Source: Slackia isoflavoniconvertens (GTDB taxonomy: Bacteria; Actinomycetota; Coriobacteriia; Coriobacteriales; Eggerthellaceae). From it: a stretch of DNA of 63,707 nt. This document shows, piece by piece, positions 7,735 to 16,803 of this stretch (positions are counted from its first letter, which is position 1; each line of letters opens with the position of its first letter). The stretch lies in NCBI RefSeq assembly GCF_003725955.1, contig NZ_QIBZ01000014.1, positions 1 through 63,707 on the forward strand. The letters run 5' to 3'. Below the pieces are notes generated by a model. That model saw nothing but the letters and a program-made list of their open reading frames with translations, had not been told where the DNA came from and ran no database searches. The position numbers were made by a program, and so were the translations under genes.

Positions 7735-8857
7735 ATGAAAACTGACGATTTCGATTACGACCTTCCTGAGCGTTGCATCGCCCAGGAGCCTGCGGCGGTG
7801 CGCGATGCGTGCAAGATGCTCGTGATGAATCGCGAAACGGGCGAGCTTGAAGACCGCATCTTCCGTGACATTATTGAATACCTCGAGCCGGGCGACGTGC
7901 TTGTGGCTAATGAGACGCGCGTCATGCCGGCGCGCCTTTTGGGCGCCAAACGCGGCACGGGCGGGCAGGCCGAAGTGTTCCTGCTTCGCCAACGCATGGG
8001 TACCGCGGCCGACGCCTATGTGGCGACCGAGGGCCCCGATGGCGCGCTCGGCAGCAACCAACAAGCCATTTGGGAAGTGCTCGTTCGTCCGGGTAAGCGC
8101 CTGAAGCCGGGCAGCGGTGCCATCGTCGACTTCTGTGATGCCGAAGGCAACGTGGCCCTTTCCGCCGAAATCGTCGACTGGGGCGCCGACTCGGGCCGCG
8201 GCGAGCGCATCGCGCGCCTGACCACTTCGCGCCCCTCGCTCGACGAGGCCCTGCATGCCGTGGGCCACACTCCGCTTCCGCCCTACATCAAGCACTACGC
8301 GGGTGACGAAGAGCTTTACCAAACGGTGTACTCGCGCCACGAAAGCTCGGCGGCAGCGCCTACTGCGGGCCTGCATTTTACGCCCGAGCTCATCGAGCGC
8401 CTGCGTGCTAAGGGCATCGAATGGCACACCGTGGAGCTTGAAGTTGGCCTGGACACCTTCCGCATCGTCGACGAGGACGACCCCGAGAAGCACACCATTC
8501 ACACCGAGTTTTACACGGTTCCGCAGGAAACCGTCGACGCGTGCGACGCCGCCCACGCGCGCGGCAACCGCGTGATTGCCGTGGGCACGACGAGCGTGCG
8601 CAGCCTCGAGAGCGCTTACGACCGCGAGTTGGGCTGCCTGCGCGCCCGCAACCGCGAGGCCACGAGTCTCTATATTCTGCCGGGCTACACGTTCGGCGTG
8701 GTGGACGCGCTGGTCACGAATTTTCACGTGCCGCGCTCCACGCTCATGATGCTCGTGAGCGCGTTTTCGACTCGCGAGAACATCATGGCCGCCTACAAGC
8801 ATGCGATCGAAAGCGACTACCGCCTGCTCAGTTTTGGGGATGCGATGTTTATTGAAT

Positions 8858-8859
<2 letters not shown>
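7735..8859 (+). CDS. queA: S-adenosylmethionine:tRNA ribosyltransferase-isomerase QueA
   Basis: QueA transfers the ribosyl group of SAM to 7-aminomethyl-7-deazaguanine in tRNA to make epoxyqueuosine. Family motifs are clear: FDYDLPERCIAQEPA at the N-terminus, VLVANETRVMPARL near residue 60, SSAAAPTAGLHFTPELI near 205 and TNFHVPRSTLMMLVSAF near 330. The 374-residue product is slightly longer than the usual 340-360. The ATG at 7735 starts exactly at the conserved N-terminus but lacks a Shine-Dalgarno sequence and follows an 11-bp hairpin directly, so translation may be structured or coupled. Confidence 0.95.
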
Positions 8860-10200
<1,341 letters not shown>

Positions 10201-10208
10201 AGAACGGC

Positions 10209-10259
10209 GCGGCGGTTTTGCAGCCGGCCACTGCAATGCCGGCTGGCAAAAGCAGCCGC
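10209..10259. terminator. Imperfect 20-bp stem-loop after tgt
   Basis: GCGGC-GGTTTTGC-AGCCGGC (10209-10228) pairs with 10238-10259, allowing two single-base bulges. It starts 9 nt after the tgt stop codon, so it probably ends the queuosine transcript, although no T-tract follows. Confidence 0.5.
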
Positions 10260-10690
10260 TTCTTGAGCGGGTCCGCAAGCCGCTGGGGCGAATGTCAATG
10301 ATGCTGCTGCGGTGTGGCTGACACCGTTGGCGTCGCGGATGTCGGTGCTTCCGATGGCGATGTCGTCGGATTGTGCCGTCGATGTCGATGCTGTCGGTGT
10401 CTCCATAGCGGCGTTAGCGCGGCGTTGGACTGATTCGATAGCCTTCCGTGCAAATTTCCCATGTCAGACTAGCAATGTGACGCTACGCCGAATTGGCGCC
10501 AGGTTGGCGTGTCGGATTGGTGCAGCTGCGTGTCAGAAAAGGCGAGAACGGGGCCTCATTGCAGGTAGAGATTTGGGGCCTTTCGCCTATCTCAAATTCA
10601 GCAAATCTCTCTCACCTGGTGTTTTGCGAAAACATCGCTTGCGAGCCGCATTATTGTTCTTGCATTAGGGCCCTGAACTCCGTCATGGCG

Positions 10691-10762
10691 GGCCCCATTG
10701 TGGCGTTTTCTGTCAATCTAGGCTCGATAATCTGCAATGAGGCCCCATTGTGGCATTTTCTG
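10691..10762. repeat. 22-bp direct repeat, two copies 50 bp apart
   Basis: GGCCCCATTGTGGC(G/A)TTTTC occurs at 10691 and 10741 with one difference over 22 bases, and the copies are followed by TGTCAATCT and TGCCGATCT. A related inverted fragment (GGCCTCATTGCAGG) lies near 10553. The function is unknown. Confidence 0.6.
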
Positions 10763-11112
10763 CCGATCTCTTCCGTCGGCCTCTATTGCTGAGTGCTTTC
10801 GCTGAGACTTCCGATTGGATTTCAGTCGAGTGCTTCTGCGAAGGACTCTGGCCAGGCTTTGGCTCAGGGCGTTTCAACGAAGGCTTGCTGCAAGGGATTC
10901 CATGGAGTCTTTCGTATGGTCTTCTGCGACGGTTAGCGGCCAACGTTCCGTGTCGAAAATTTCATGTCTGCGCCTGGGGTAGGGTGTCGCTCCGCAACGG
11001 AACCCCGTGTTTGCCGCAGAGTCATAACCACCCAACGTTCAACGACGGTGTTTCGCGCTCGTGTTTGAGGCGGCCTGTGGCGGTCATTCCGCATCAAGGG
11101 CCTTGCGCACGC

Positions 11113-11135
11113 AACCGGAACGGCTATCCTAAAGC
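11113..11135 (+). promoter_or_regulatory. Putative promoter of modD
   Basis: A TTGCGC-like -35 and a TATCCT -10 near these positions are separated by about 16 bp and lie roughly 40 bp before the modD ATG, which itself follows AAGGGGG. A similar TATCCTA element precedes alr at about 31010. Confidence 0.4.
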
Positions 11136-11175
11136 AAGAATAGTTGTCGCGTCGAAGCCGCATTAAGGGGGAAAC

Positions 11176-12033
11176 ATGCTGCGCATACCCGATTCTCGAA
11201 TCGACCAGTTCATTGCCGAAGACGTTCCGTATATTGACCTCACGAGCGAGGTTTTGGGCATAGGTGCCGAGCGGGGTGAGATGGAGTTCTTCACGCGCGA
11301 GGCGTGCGTGCTGGCCGGCGTGTCGGTGGCGTGCCGCATCGCCGAAAAGTGCGGGTGCGAAATCGCAAGCGCACGAGCCGACGGCGACGGGCTCGCGGTA
11401 GGCGAGACGTTCTTCGTCGTGCGCGGCGCGGCAGCTGATTTGCATGCGGCGTGGAAGGTGTGCCTGAACACGTTCGACCACCTGTCAGCAGTTGCCACGA
11501 AAACGCGCATGATGGTGAATGCCGCGCATGCGGTGAACCCTCGTTGCGAAATTCTCACAACGCGCAAAAGCATGCCAGGCGCAAAAGACCTGCTCACGAG
11601 CGCAATCATGGCAGGCAGTGCGTTCCCCCATCGTTTGGGCCTTTCCGAAACCGTGCTTGTGTTCGAGAATCATATGGAATTCATGGGCGGCTTCGACGCG
11701 TTTGTCGAGCAGCTGCCGAATATCAAGTCGAAGTGCATCGAAAAGAAGTTGTTTGTGGAAGCGAACGCAGAACAAGCGCGCACGCTCGCGCGCGTAAGTG
11801 CGGGTGGGGAAGGCGTCGATGGCATCCAGCTCGACAAGGTTCCCGTTGACGAGTTGACATCCCTCGTTGTCGAGCTGCGCGAGATCGACCCGCGCCTTAC
11901 GCTTATCGCGGCCGGCGGCATCAATCCCGAAAACGCCGCTGCCTATGCCGCCACGGGCGTTGATGGCCTGGCGACCACGGCGCCGTTTTCCGCGAAGCCC
12001 TGTGACATGAGCGCGCGCATGCATGCGCTCTAG
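11176..12033 (+). CDS. modD: ModD-type nicotinate-nucleotide pyrophosphorylase homologue
   Basis: This 285-residue protein belongs to the NadC (quinolinate phosphoribosyltransferase) superfamily and is closest in style to ModD of molybdate loci. The N-terminus IAEDVPYIDLTSEVLGI matches the ModD/NadC opening. TTRKSMPGAKDL replaces the NadC RKTTPGLR signature, and IAAGGINPENAAAYAATGVD near the C-terminus is the phosphate-binding loop. The enzymatic role of ModD is not settled; it accompanies molybdenum transport and Mo-enzyme genes. Here it lies just before nrfA and the nap genes, whose NapA is a molybdopterin enzyme, which fits that context. A true NadC is less likely because no nadA or nadB is adjacent. 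Confidence 0.8.
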   Translation: MLRIPDSRIDQFIAEDVPYIDLTSEVLGIGAERGEMEFFTREACVLAGVSVACRIAEKCGCEIASARADGDGLAVGETFFVVRGAAADLHAAWKVCLNTFDHLSAVATKTRMMVNAAHAVNPRCEILTTRKSMPGAKDLLTSAIMAGSAFPHRLGLSETVLVFENHMEFMGGFDAFVEQLPNIKSKCIEKKLFVEANAEQARTLARVSAGGEGVDGIQLDKVPVDELTSLVVELREIDPRLTLIAAGGINPENAAAYAATGVDGLATTAPFSAKPCDMSARMHAL

Positions 12034-12527
12034 GTTGAATAAGCGCTGGCGTTCCGGGCGACGAAACTTCTCGCACCAACCGAGCGTAGGCACGCCTGCG
12101 TGCGTGTAAATCGAGAATGTCTCCTTGGTATTTTAATAAGCCGTTTCGAGCGCGTTTGCACGCATAGAATCAAAAACGGCAACCATGCCAAGGCTGTTCA
12201 AGGGCGCGTTGGCTTGTATGCATGCGTATGATTCGCACCCCAGGACGGCCGTGTACTTGATGCGTGTTGAGCGCTGATCCGCATGCATATGGGGTGCGTA
12301 GATGCTTGCCCGCTGAAGATTCCGCCCGCGTTTGCGTCCGTGGGTATTCCCTCGAATGATTTCACGAGCTCTACAACGGAACATACTTCCAGGTCAATTT
12401 TAATTGTCCCCATTAAAATGCGCGAAAGCGTCCCTTCTGGAGGTACGCTTTTCAACGTATATTGCCCCTAGGGAATGATCAGGGAGGGCCTGCATTCCCA
12501 TAGTTAGCAAGGGGAAGGGGGAATCCC
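12034..12527. other. Intergenic region between modD and nrfA
   Basis: I see no gene. After modD there is a weak hairpin (GCACGC-CT-GCGTGC near 12090-12104), then about 250 bp without obvious features, then the nrfA control region (12404-12468) with a box and promoter also found before napG. The nrfA leader is about 60 nt with GGGAAGGGGG as ribosome-binding region. Confidence 0.6.
12404..12463 (+). promoter_or_regulatory. nrfA promoter with GTCCCCAT box shared with napG
   Basis: TTCTGG (12435-12440), a 17-bp spacer and TATATT (12458-12463) form the core promoter. GTCCCCAT (12406-12413) lies 29 bp upstream of the -35, followed by GCGCGAA (12420-12426). The napG promoter has the same order and the same 29- and 17-bp spacings. 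This suggests one activator for both, centred upstream of the -35. Confidence 0.65.
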
Positions 12528-13898
12528 ATGAAGAAAGACAAGTTTGAAAGCGCGAGCAAAATCGAGACTGCGAACTGCGCCGATGCGCAGGGCAAGGTTG
12601 CAGCTGCATCGCCTAAAGTGTATGCGCGCGGTAGCAAGACGAAAGTCGCCATGTGGGGCGTTGGAGTTGCGTCGTTTGCGCTGGTCGTGGGCTTGGTTGC
12701 CTGCGCGCCTCCCGCGACTACGGGCAAAATCGAGGCTGCGCCGTCACCAAACGCCGCCGCCAAGCACGCCACGCCCGAGGCCGACGAGTTCGGCGTGGTG
12801 ACCGCCGAATCGTGGAAAGACATCTATCCGAACGAGTACGCGAGTTACATGGACAATGCGTCGAACTCGCCCGATTCTGGCAAGAAGAACTATCTGGAAA
12901 CGTATCCGGCGCTCAACACCATGTACAAGGGATACGCGTTCGCGTTGGGCTACGACCAGGCGGCCGGCCACTTGTATACGCTTGAGAGCGTGAAAGAAAC
13001 GCCGCGCACGCAGCAAAAAGAGCAGCTCGCAAACTGCATTACATGCAAAACGCCCCAGTTCACCGCTTTGGTGAATTCTGAAGGCGACGGCGTGTACGCC
13101 GAGAAGTTCAACGACATGATTGGCCAGTTCGACGAGCCGGTCAGCTGCTACAACTGCCATGAGAACGATCCGAAATCCAACACCGTTGCGAGCAAGTTTT
13201 TCTTCGATTCGCTCGGGGCTGACGCTGACAGCATTCCGAAGGACGCTCAGGTGTGCGGACAGTGCCACAATGAGTACTACTTCAATGGCCAAACCAAGGT
13301 GCCCGCGAATCCCTACTCGGGTCGCGAGCAAATGACGCCTGATGCGATTCTCGCGTACTACGACAGCATGGGCTTCGCCGATTGGAAATATCCTGGCACC
13401 GACACGCCTATGATTAAGGTGCAGCACCCCGAGTTTGAGACGAACTACGGCGGTGGCGGTTCATACATGACCAACCTTGGCTATACCTGCGCCGATTGCC
13501 ATATGGGTAAGGCAACCGCGGAAGATGGCACGGTGTATGTGAACCACAAGTGGACGAGCCCGCTCGAAAACGAAGACCTTCTGGCCAACGATTGCTCAAA
13601 GTGCCACAGCGATTTGAAGGCTGAAGTCGCTGAGATTCAGGCTCATCAGGAAGAGCGCGTGCAGGCGATTTCGAAGAAAATCGAGCAGCTCGCCAATACC
13701 ATGACCGATCAGGTTGCAGCCGGCACGCTTGCGGGCGACAAGCTCGCGCAATGCCAGAAACTGCATCGCAATGCGCAGTTCTACTGGGACTTCGTGATGG
13801 TCGAAAACGGTGACGGCGCGCACAACTCGAAGCTCTCCGATGAGACGCTCGACAAGTCAGAAAAAGCCGTTGACGAAGCGCTGGCCCTGCTGGCATAG
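12528..13898 (+). CDS. nrfA: Ammonia-forming pentahaem cytochrome c nitrite reductase NrfA
   Basis: NrfA reduces nitrite to ammonium with six electrons outside the membrane. The five haem motifs are in the expected order: the catalytic lysine-ligated CITCK, then CYNCH, CGQCH, CADCH and CSKCH. Catalytic-site features NEYYFNGQTKVP and VQHPEFE are present. Residues 40-60 are hydrophobic and end in GLVAC, a probable lipobox, so the enzyme is probably lipid-anchored. Length is 456 residues with a long N-terminal cytoplasmic region. No nrfH is adjacent; the NapC/NrfH-like cytochrome at 21.5 kb is the likely partner. Confidence 0.96.
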   Translation: MKKDKFESASKIETANCADAQGKVAAASPKVYARGSKTKVAMWGVGVASFALVVGLVACAPPATTGKIEAAPSPNAAAKHATPEADEFGVVTAESWKDIYPNEYASYMDNASNSPDSGKKNYLETYPALNTMYKGYAFALGYDQAAGHLYTLESVKETPRTQQKEQLANCITCKTPQFTALVNSEGDGVYAEKFNDMIGQFDEPVSCYNCHENDPKSNTVASKFFFDSLGADADSIPKDAQVCGQCHNEYYFNGQTKVPANPYSGREQMTPDAILAYYDSMGFADWKYPGTDTPMIKVQHPEFETNYGGGGSYMTNLGYTCADCHMGKATAEDGTVYVNHKWTSPLENEDLLANDCSKCHSDLKAEVAEIQAHQEERVQAISKKIEQLANTMTDQVAAGTLAGDKLAQCQKLHRNAQFYWDFVMVENGDGAHNSKLSDETLDKSEKAVDEALALLA

Positions 13899-13936
13899 CG
13901 CGGAGCAAGAAAAGCAAAACCCGCCCTCCCTTGGAA

Positions 13937-13962
13937 GGCCGCGAATCATTCGCGGCCTTTTT
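13937..13962 (+). terminator. Rho-independent terminator of nrfA
   Basis: GGCCGCGAAT (13937-13946) and ATTCGCGGCC (13948-13957) form a perfect stem followed by TTTTTC, about 40 nt after the nrfA stop codon. Confidence 0.88.
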
Positions 13963-13998
13963 CGCATTCGATGCGGGTATGGGTTCGGTCTTTGCATA

Positions 13999-14136
13999 AA
14001 AATGCGCGAAGTGCGTACCTTATTTCGAAATGCGATGCTAAAGGTCACCGATAAGCTATCGCGACCTGGGATTTTGTTTGGGCATGCGTGCCTTTAGCTA
14101 CCATTGTCGGTCAAGGGTACGCACTTCGTGCATTTT
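13999..14136. repeat. Long imperfect hairpin element between nrfA and the MocR gene
   Basis: The outer arms 13999-14020 and 14114-14136 match over 22 positions with one mismatch and one extra base; they centre on CGAAGTGCGTACC. Inner arms GCTAAAGG (14037-14044) and CCTTTAGC (14091-14098) are perfect. The layout resembles the other hairpin elements in this window, but the sequence differs. It separates convergent genes. Confidence 0.6.
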
Positions 14137-14180
14137 CGCACGAAGGACATCTGCCTTGGCTGCCGTTGGCGTTGGCAGCG

Positions 14181-15752
14181 TTATTTTTCAGGGAACCACG
14201 CCTGCGCGAGGCGATGCACGCCTTCCGGAATCAGTTCGGGTTTGATGCTCGAAAAGCCCACAAGCACGCATCTTCCGCAGGGGTCGGTTTGGTGACGCGG
14301 CATCCAATAGCCGCTGGTGGGGTATACGCGCACGCCTGCCGTTTCGGCGGCGGTGAGCAGCTCGCCCTCGCAGCGGCCATCGCGGGTCGCCACGAGCAAA
14401 TGCAAGCCTGCCGTGCCGCCGAAAATTTCAATTTTGCCGCCCATTTCATGCTGCAGGCATTCCATAAGCAGGTTGCAGCGTTTGTGGTATGCCGTCATGG
14501 TCGCGCGGGTGTACCTATCCCAATATCCTTCGCTCATGAATAGGTAAAGTACCTTTTGGGAAAGCCAGGGGACGGGGCAATAGTGACGAGCGAATTTCTC
14601 GCGCCAACGATCGAGCAGTTGCGGTGGCAGCACGAGGTAGCTCATGCGCAGCGCTGGTGAGAGTACCTTTGAGAATGTGCCCATATATATCACACGATTT
14701 CGTGTGTCGAGCGATTGCAGACTTGGTATGGGTCGCTCGGTATATCGGAATTCGCGGCAGTAGTCGTCTTCCAAAATATATCCATCGCGCTCGGCGGCCC
14801 ATTCGATGAGATGAACGCGCATTGAAAGCGGCATGGTCATGCCGAGCGGAAATTGGTTTGATGGCGTACAGAAGACAAGCTTCGCGCCGCTTGCGTAAAG
14901 GCTTGAGGCGAAGGCATCCTGCTGGGCTTCGGTTGTGTCGGGGTAAACGGGCAGCGGCGTAATGCGGAATCCTCGATTGCGAAACACCGCCATGGCCCCG
15001 TCGTATCCGGGGTTTTCAATGGCGACGCCGTCGCGCATGGGGTCGAACAAATCGAGCAGATTACCGAGTGCCGCCTGTGTGCCCGCTTGTAAAACGACCT
15101 GTTCGGGATCGCAATTCACGCCGCGTGTCGCATGGATGCGACGTGCGATTTCGGCGCGCAGCTCCATTTCGCCCAGTCCATCGCCGTATGCGTTCGCTTT
15201 GCTGTCGACCGAAAAAAGCGCATCGCCCGTGAGCTTGCGCCACGCGACTTCGGGGAAGCTTCCGCGCGGGCGATCGCCGTAGGTGAAGTCGAACTCAATG
15301 GCGGGTGCGTGCGGAGCGCGGTTTTCGGAAGGCGACAGGCTTGTGAGCTTCGTGCTGCGCGCGGCTGCATGCTCGGCGGCGTTTCTGCCGCTGAGCCCCT
15401 CTTCGGTGAGCGACGGGCTTACTCGCCCTATGGCCGCGGATGAGGTGATCTGTTTGGTTTTTCGGCTCGCTGCGGCGCGGTCCTTTTCGACGCTCGCTTC
15501 TGAAAGAGGCGAAAAGTCAACGTTGCACACCACATATCCCGACCCGCTGCGGCTTGTGACGTATCCCTCGGTCAAAAGCTTCGCGTAGGCGTTTTCTACA
15601 GTGTTGCGAGAAACATCCAAGCTTTCGGCGAGCTTGCGAATGGGCATGAGTTTTTCGCCCGGTTTGAGCGCGTTTTCGGTGATGTCGCGTCGAATGGAAT
15701 CGTAAATTTGCACGTAAAGCGGGTCTCGCGAGTTTTGGTCAAGCGAAATCAT
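14181..15752 (-). CDS. MocR-family transcriptional regulator (GntR HTH plus aminotransferase fold)
   Basis: A predicted 523-residue regulator has an N-terminal GntR winged helix (RDPLYVQIYDSIRRDI, then ESLDVSRNTVENAYAKLLTEGYV, residues 8-70). A linker of about 90 residues follows, then a fold-type I aminotransferase domain with the PLP-lysine motif GTFSKVLSPALRMSY. MocR proteins sense PLP or amino-acid-like ligands and usually act on a divergent target. Here the divergent gene is napG, and the intergenic region has two GTCCCCAT boxes 42 bp apart. The ATG at 15752 is preferred because AAGGGGT lies 9 nt upstream; a GTG three codons earlier is possible. Confidence 0.88.
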   Translation of the reverse strand: MISLDQNSRDPLYVQIYDSIRRDITENALKPGEKLMPIRKLAESLDVSRNTVENAYAKLLTEGYVTSRSGSGYVVCNVDFSPLSEASVEKDRAAASRKTKQITSSAAIGRVSPSLTEEGLSGRNAAEHAAARSTKLTSLSPSENRAPHAPAIEFDFTYGDRPRGSFPEVAWRKLTGDALFSVDSKANAYGDGLGEMELRAEIARRIHATRGVNCDPEQVVLQAGTQAALGNLLDLFDPMRDGVAIENPGYDGAMAVFRNRGFRITPLPVYPDTTEAQQDAFASSLYASGAKLVFCTPSNQFPLGMTMPLSMRVHLIEWAAERDGYILEDDYCREFRYTERPIPSLQSLDTRNRVIYMGTFSKVLSPALRMSYLVLPPQLLDRWREKFARHYCPVPWLSQKVLYLFMSEGYWDRYTRATMTAYHKRCNLLMECLQHEMGGKIEIFGGTAGLHLLVATRDGRCEGELLTAAETAGVRVYPTSGYWMPRHQTDPCGRCVLVGFSSIKPELIPEGVHRLAQAWFPEK

Positions 15753-15778
15753 CGCCGTCACCCCTTGGCTGATTAAGC

Positions 15779-15878
15779 GTCCCCATCAAGCGCTTCCCTG
15801 TCGCCTGAATTGCTGGAATCGTCCCCATAAATATAGCGCGAACCATCCCTTTTGGCAGGCAATTTTCTGTCGAATAAT
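15779..15878 (+). promoter_or_regulatory. napG promoter with two GTCCCCAT boxes
   Basis: GTCCCCAT occurs at 15779-15786 and 15821-15828, 42 bp apart (about four helical turns), followed by GCGCGAA at 15836-15842. The core promoter is TTTTGG (15850-15855), a 17-bp spacer and AATAAT (15873-15878). The proximal box is 29 bp upstream of the -35, exactly as at nrfA. The distal box lies close to the start of the divergent MocR gene, fitting autoregulation by that protein. Confidence 0.65.
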
Positions 15879-15915
15879 GCAATTTGTAGGCTTTTGGGCC
15901 ACATGGGGGTGGGAA

Positions 15916-16563
15916 ATGGAAACGACAACGTTTGGTGCAATCGCCGCGGCCGGAGTGGCCGCTGGTGGCATTGCGGTCTGCTTCGCCGGCAATGGCGAGG
16001 GGCTTCTTCGTCCGCCGGGGGCGGCGGATGAAGCCGATTTTCGCGCGCGCTGCATTAAATGCGGGCGTTGTTTGGAAGCGTGCCCCTACCAGGCGATTCG
16101 CATGGCGAAAGGGCCAACGGGCGCCGAAACCGGAACCCCCGTGATTGACGCGCGTGCCCAGGCGTGCCGCTTGTGCGCCGATTTTCCTTGCATCGCCGCG
16201 TGTCCCACCGAGGCGTTGCACCCGGTGTCTGCGCGCGATGAGGTGCGCATGGGATGCGCGGTAATCAATCGCGATTTGTGCATAGCCGTTCAAGGAATGC
16301 GCTGCGAGGTGTGCTATCGCGCATGCCCCTTCATCGATTCTGCCATCGCCATTGGAGCCTCCGTGCGTGAGGGCGACGCGATTCATGCGGTGTTTGAGCC
16401 GTTGATCGATCCTGAAAAATGCGTCGGGTGCGGCTTGTGCGTGCAGCGTTGCGTTGTGAGCGACCCGCAGGTTGCCATCGAAATCGTGCGCGACTACGGC
16501 GAAGCGCGCCGACGTATCGATGAAGAGCAGGCAAAACACGTATCGAATCCTTGGGCGGGATAA
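15916..16563 (+). CDS. napG: NapG-like ferredoxin with four [4Fe-4S] clusters
   Basis: NapG passes electrons from quinol via NapH toward periplasmic nitrate reductase. Four cysteine clusters are visible: CIKCGRCLEACPY, CRLCADFPCIAACP, CEVCYRACPF and CVGCGLCVQRC. The order and the truncated third set match NapG/MauM proteins. The ATG at 15916 has GGGGGTGGGA upstream. Unlike classical NapG there is no twin-arginine motif; residues 5-25 are a hydrophobic segment that may serve as an anchor. It is separated from napA by 240 bp and has its own promoter. Confidence 0.85.
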   Translation: METTTFGAIAAAGVAAGGIAVCFAGNGEGLLRPPGAADEADFRARCIKCGRCLEACPYQAIRMAKGPTGAETGTPVIDARAQACRLCADFPCIAACPTEALHPVSARDEVRMGCAVINRDLCIAVQGMRCEVCYRACPFIDSAIAIGASVREGDAIHAVFEPLIDPEKCVGCGLCVQRCVVSDPQVAIEIVRDYGEARRRIDEEQAKHVSNPWAG

Positions 16564-16652
16564 AAGCCGATTGACCTTCGTCGTCCAGCGTTTTCGTTCC
16601 GGTGGCTTTGACTGCACCGAGACAGCGCGGGACAGCGCGGGATACCGTGGTT

Positions 16653-16719
16653 TTGTTCGGAGCCCAGGTGCGGCGTTGCCGAAGTCTCAGGATGACGACG
16701 GCTGAGCTACGCCGAACAA
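16653..16719. repeat. Imperfect intergenic hairpin between napG and napA
   Basis: TTGTTCGG (16653-16660) is inverted at 16712-16719, and the arms continue with gaps. A tandem GACAGCGCGG repeat lies just upstream (16621-16640). It could be a terminator for napG or another operon-internal hairpin; no T-tract is seen. Confidence 0.4.
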
Positions 16720-16803
16720 ATCGAGCCAGGCAACAGAGCGCTTCCGAAGGGCGCTTTCTAAAAGGTTATAGGGAAGAACCGTTATTAAGGGAAGGTGGAC
16801 ACC

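Larger units (their letters stand above)
10201..11175. other. Gene-poor stretch of nearly 1 kb after tgt
   Basis: Frames of 100-140 codons exist, but none has a good ribosome-binding site, a recognisable motif or natural composition, and they overlap on both strands. Notable structure: an imperfect hairpin just after tgt (10209-10228 with 10238-10259), a tract rich in GATGTCG-type repeats (10290-10405), a 22-bp direct repeat (10691-10762), and a promoter for modD near 11113-11135. It could be the decayed site of a lost gene. Confidence 0.5.

Noticed and set aside
10691-10762. Direct repeat considered as a CRISPR array
   Set aside because: Only two 22-bp copies, no cas genes, and the spacing region is not spacer-like.
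10312-11166. Frames of about 118 and 138 codons on the plus strand after tgt
   Set aside because: No ribosome-binding site, no motif, overlapping frames on the other strand, and one runs through the direct repeat and the modD promoter.
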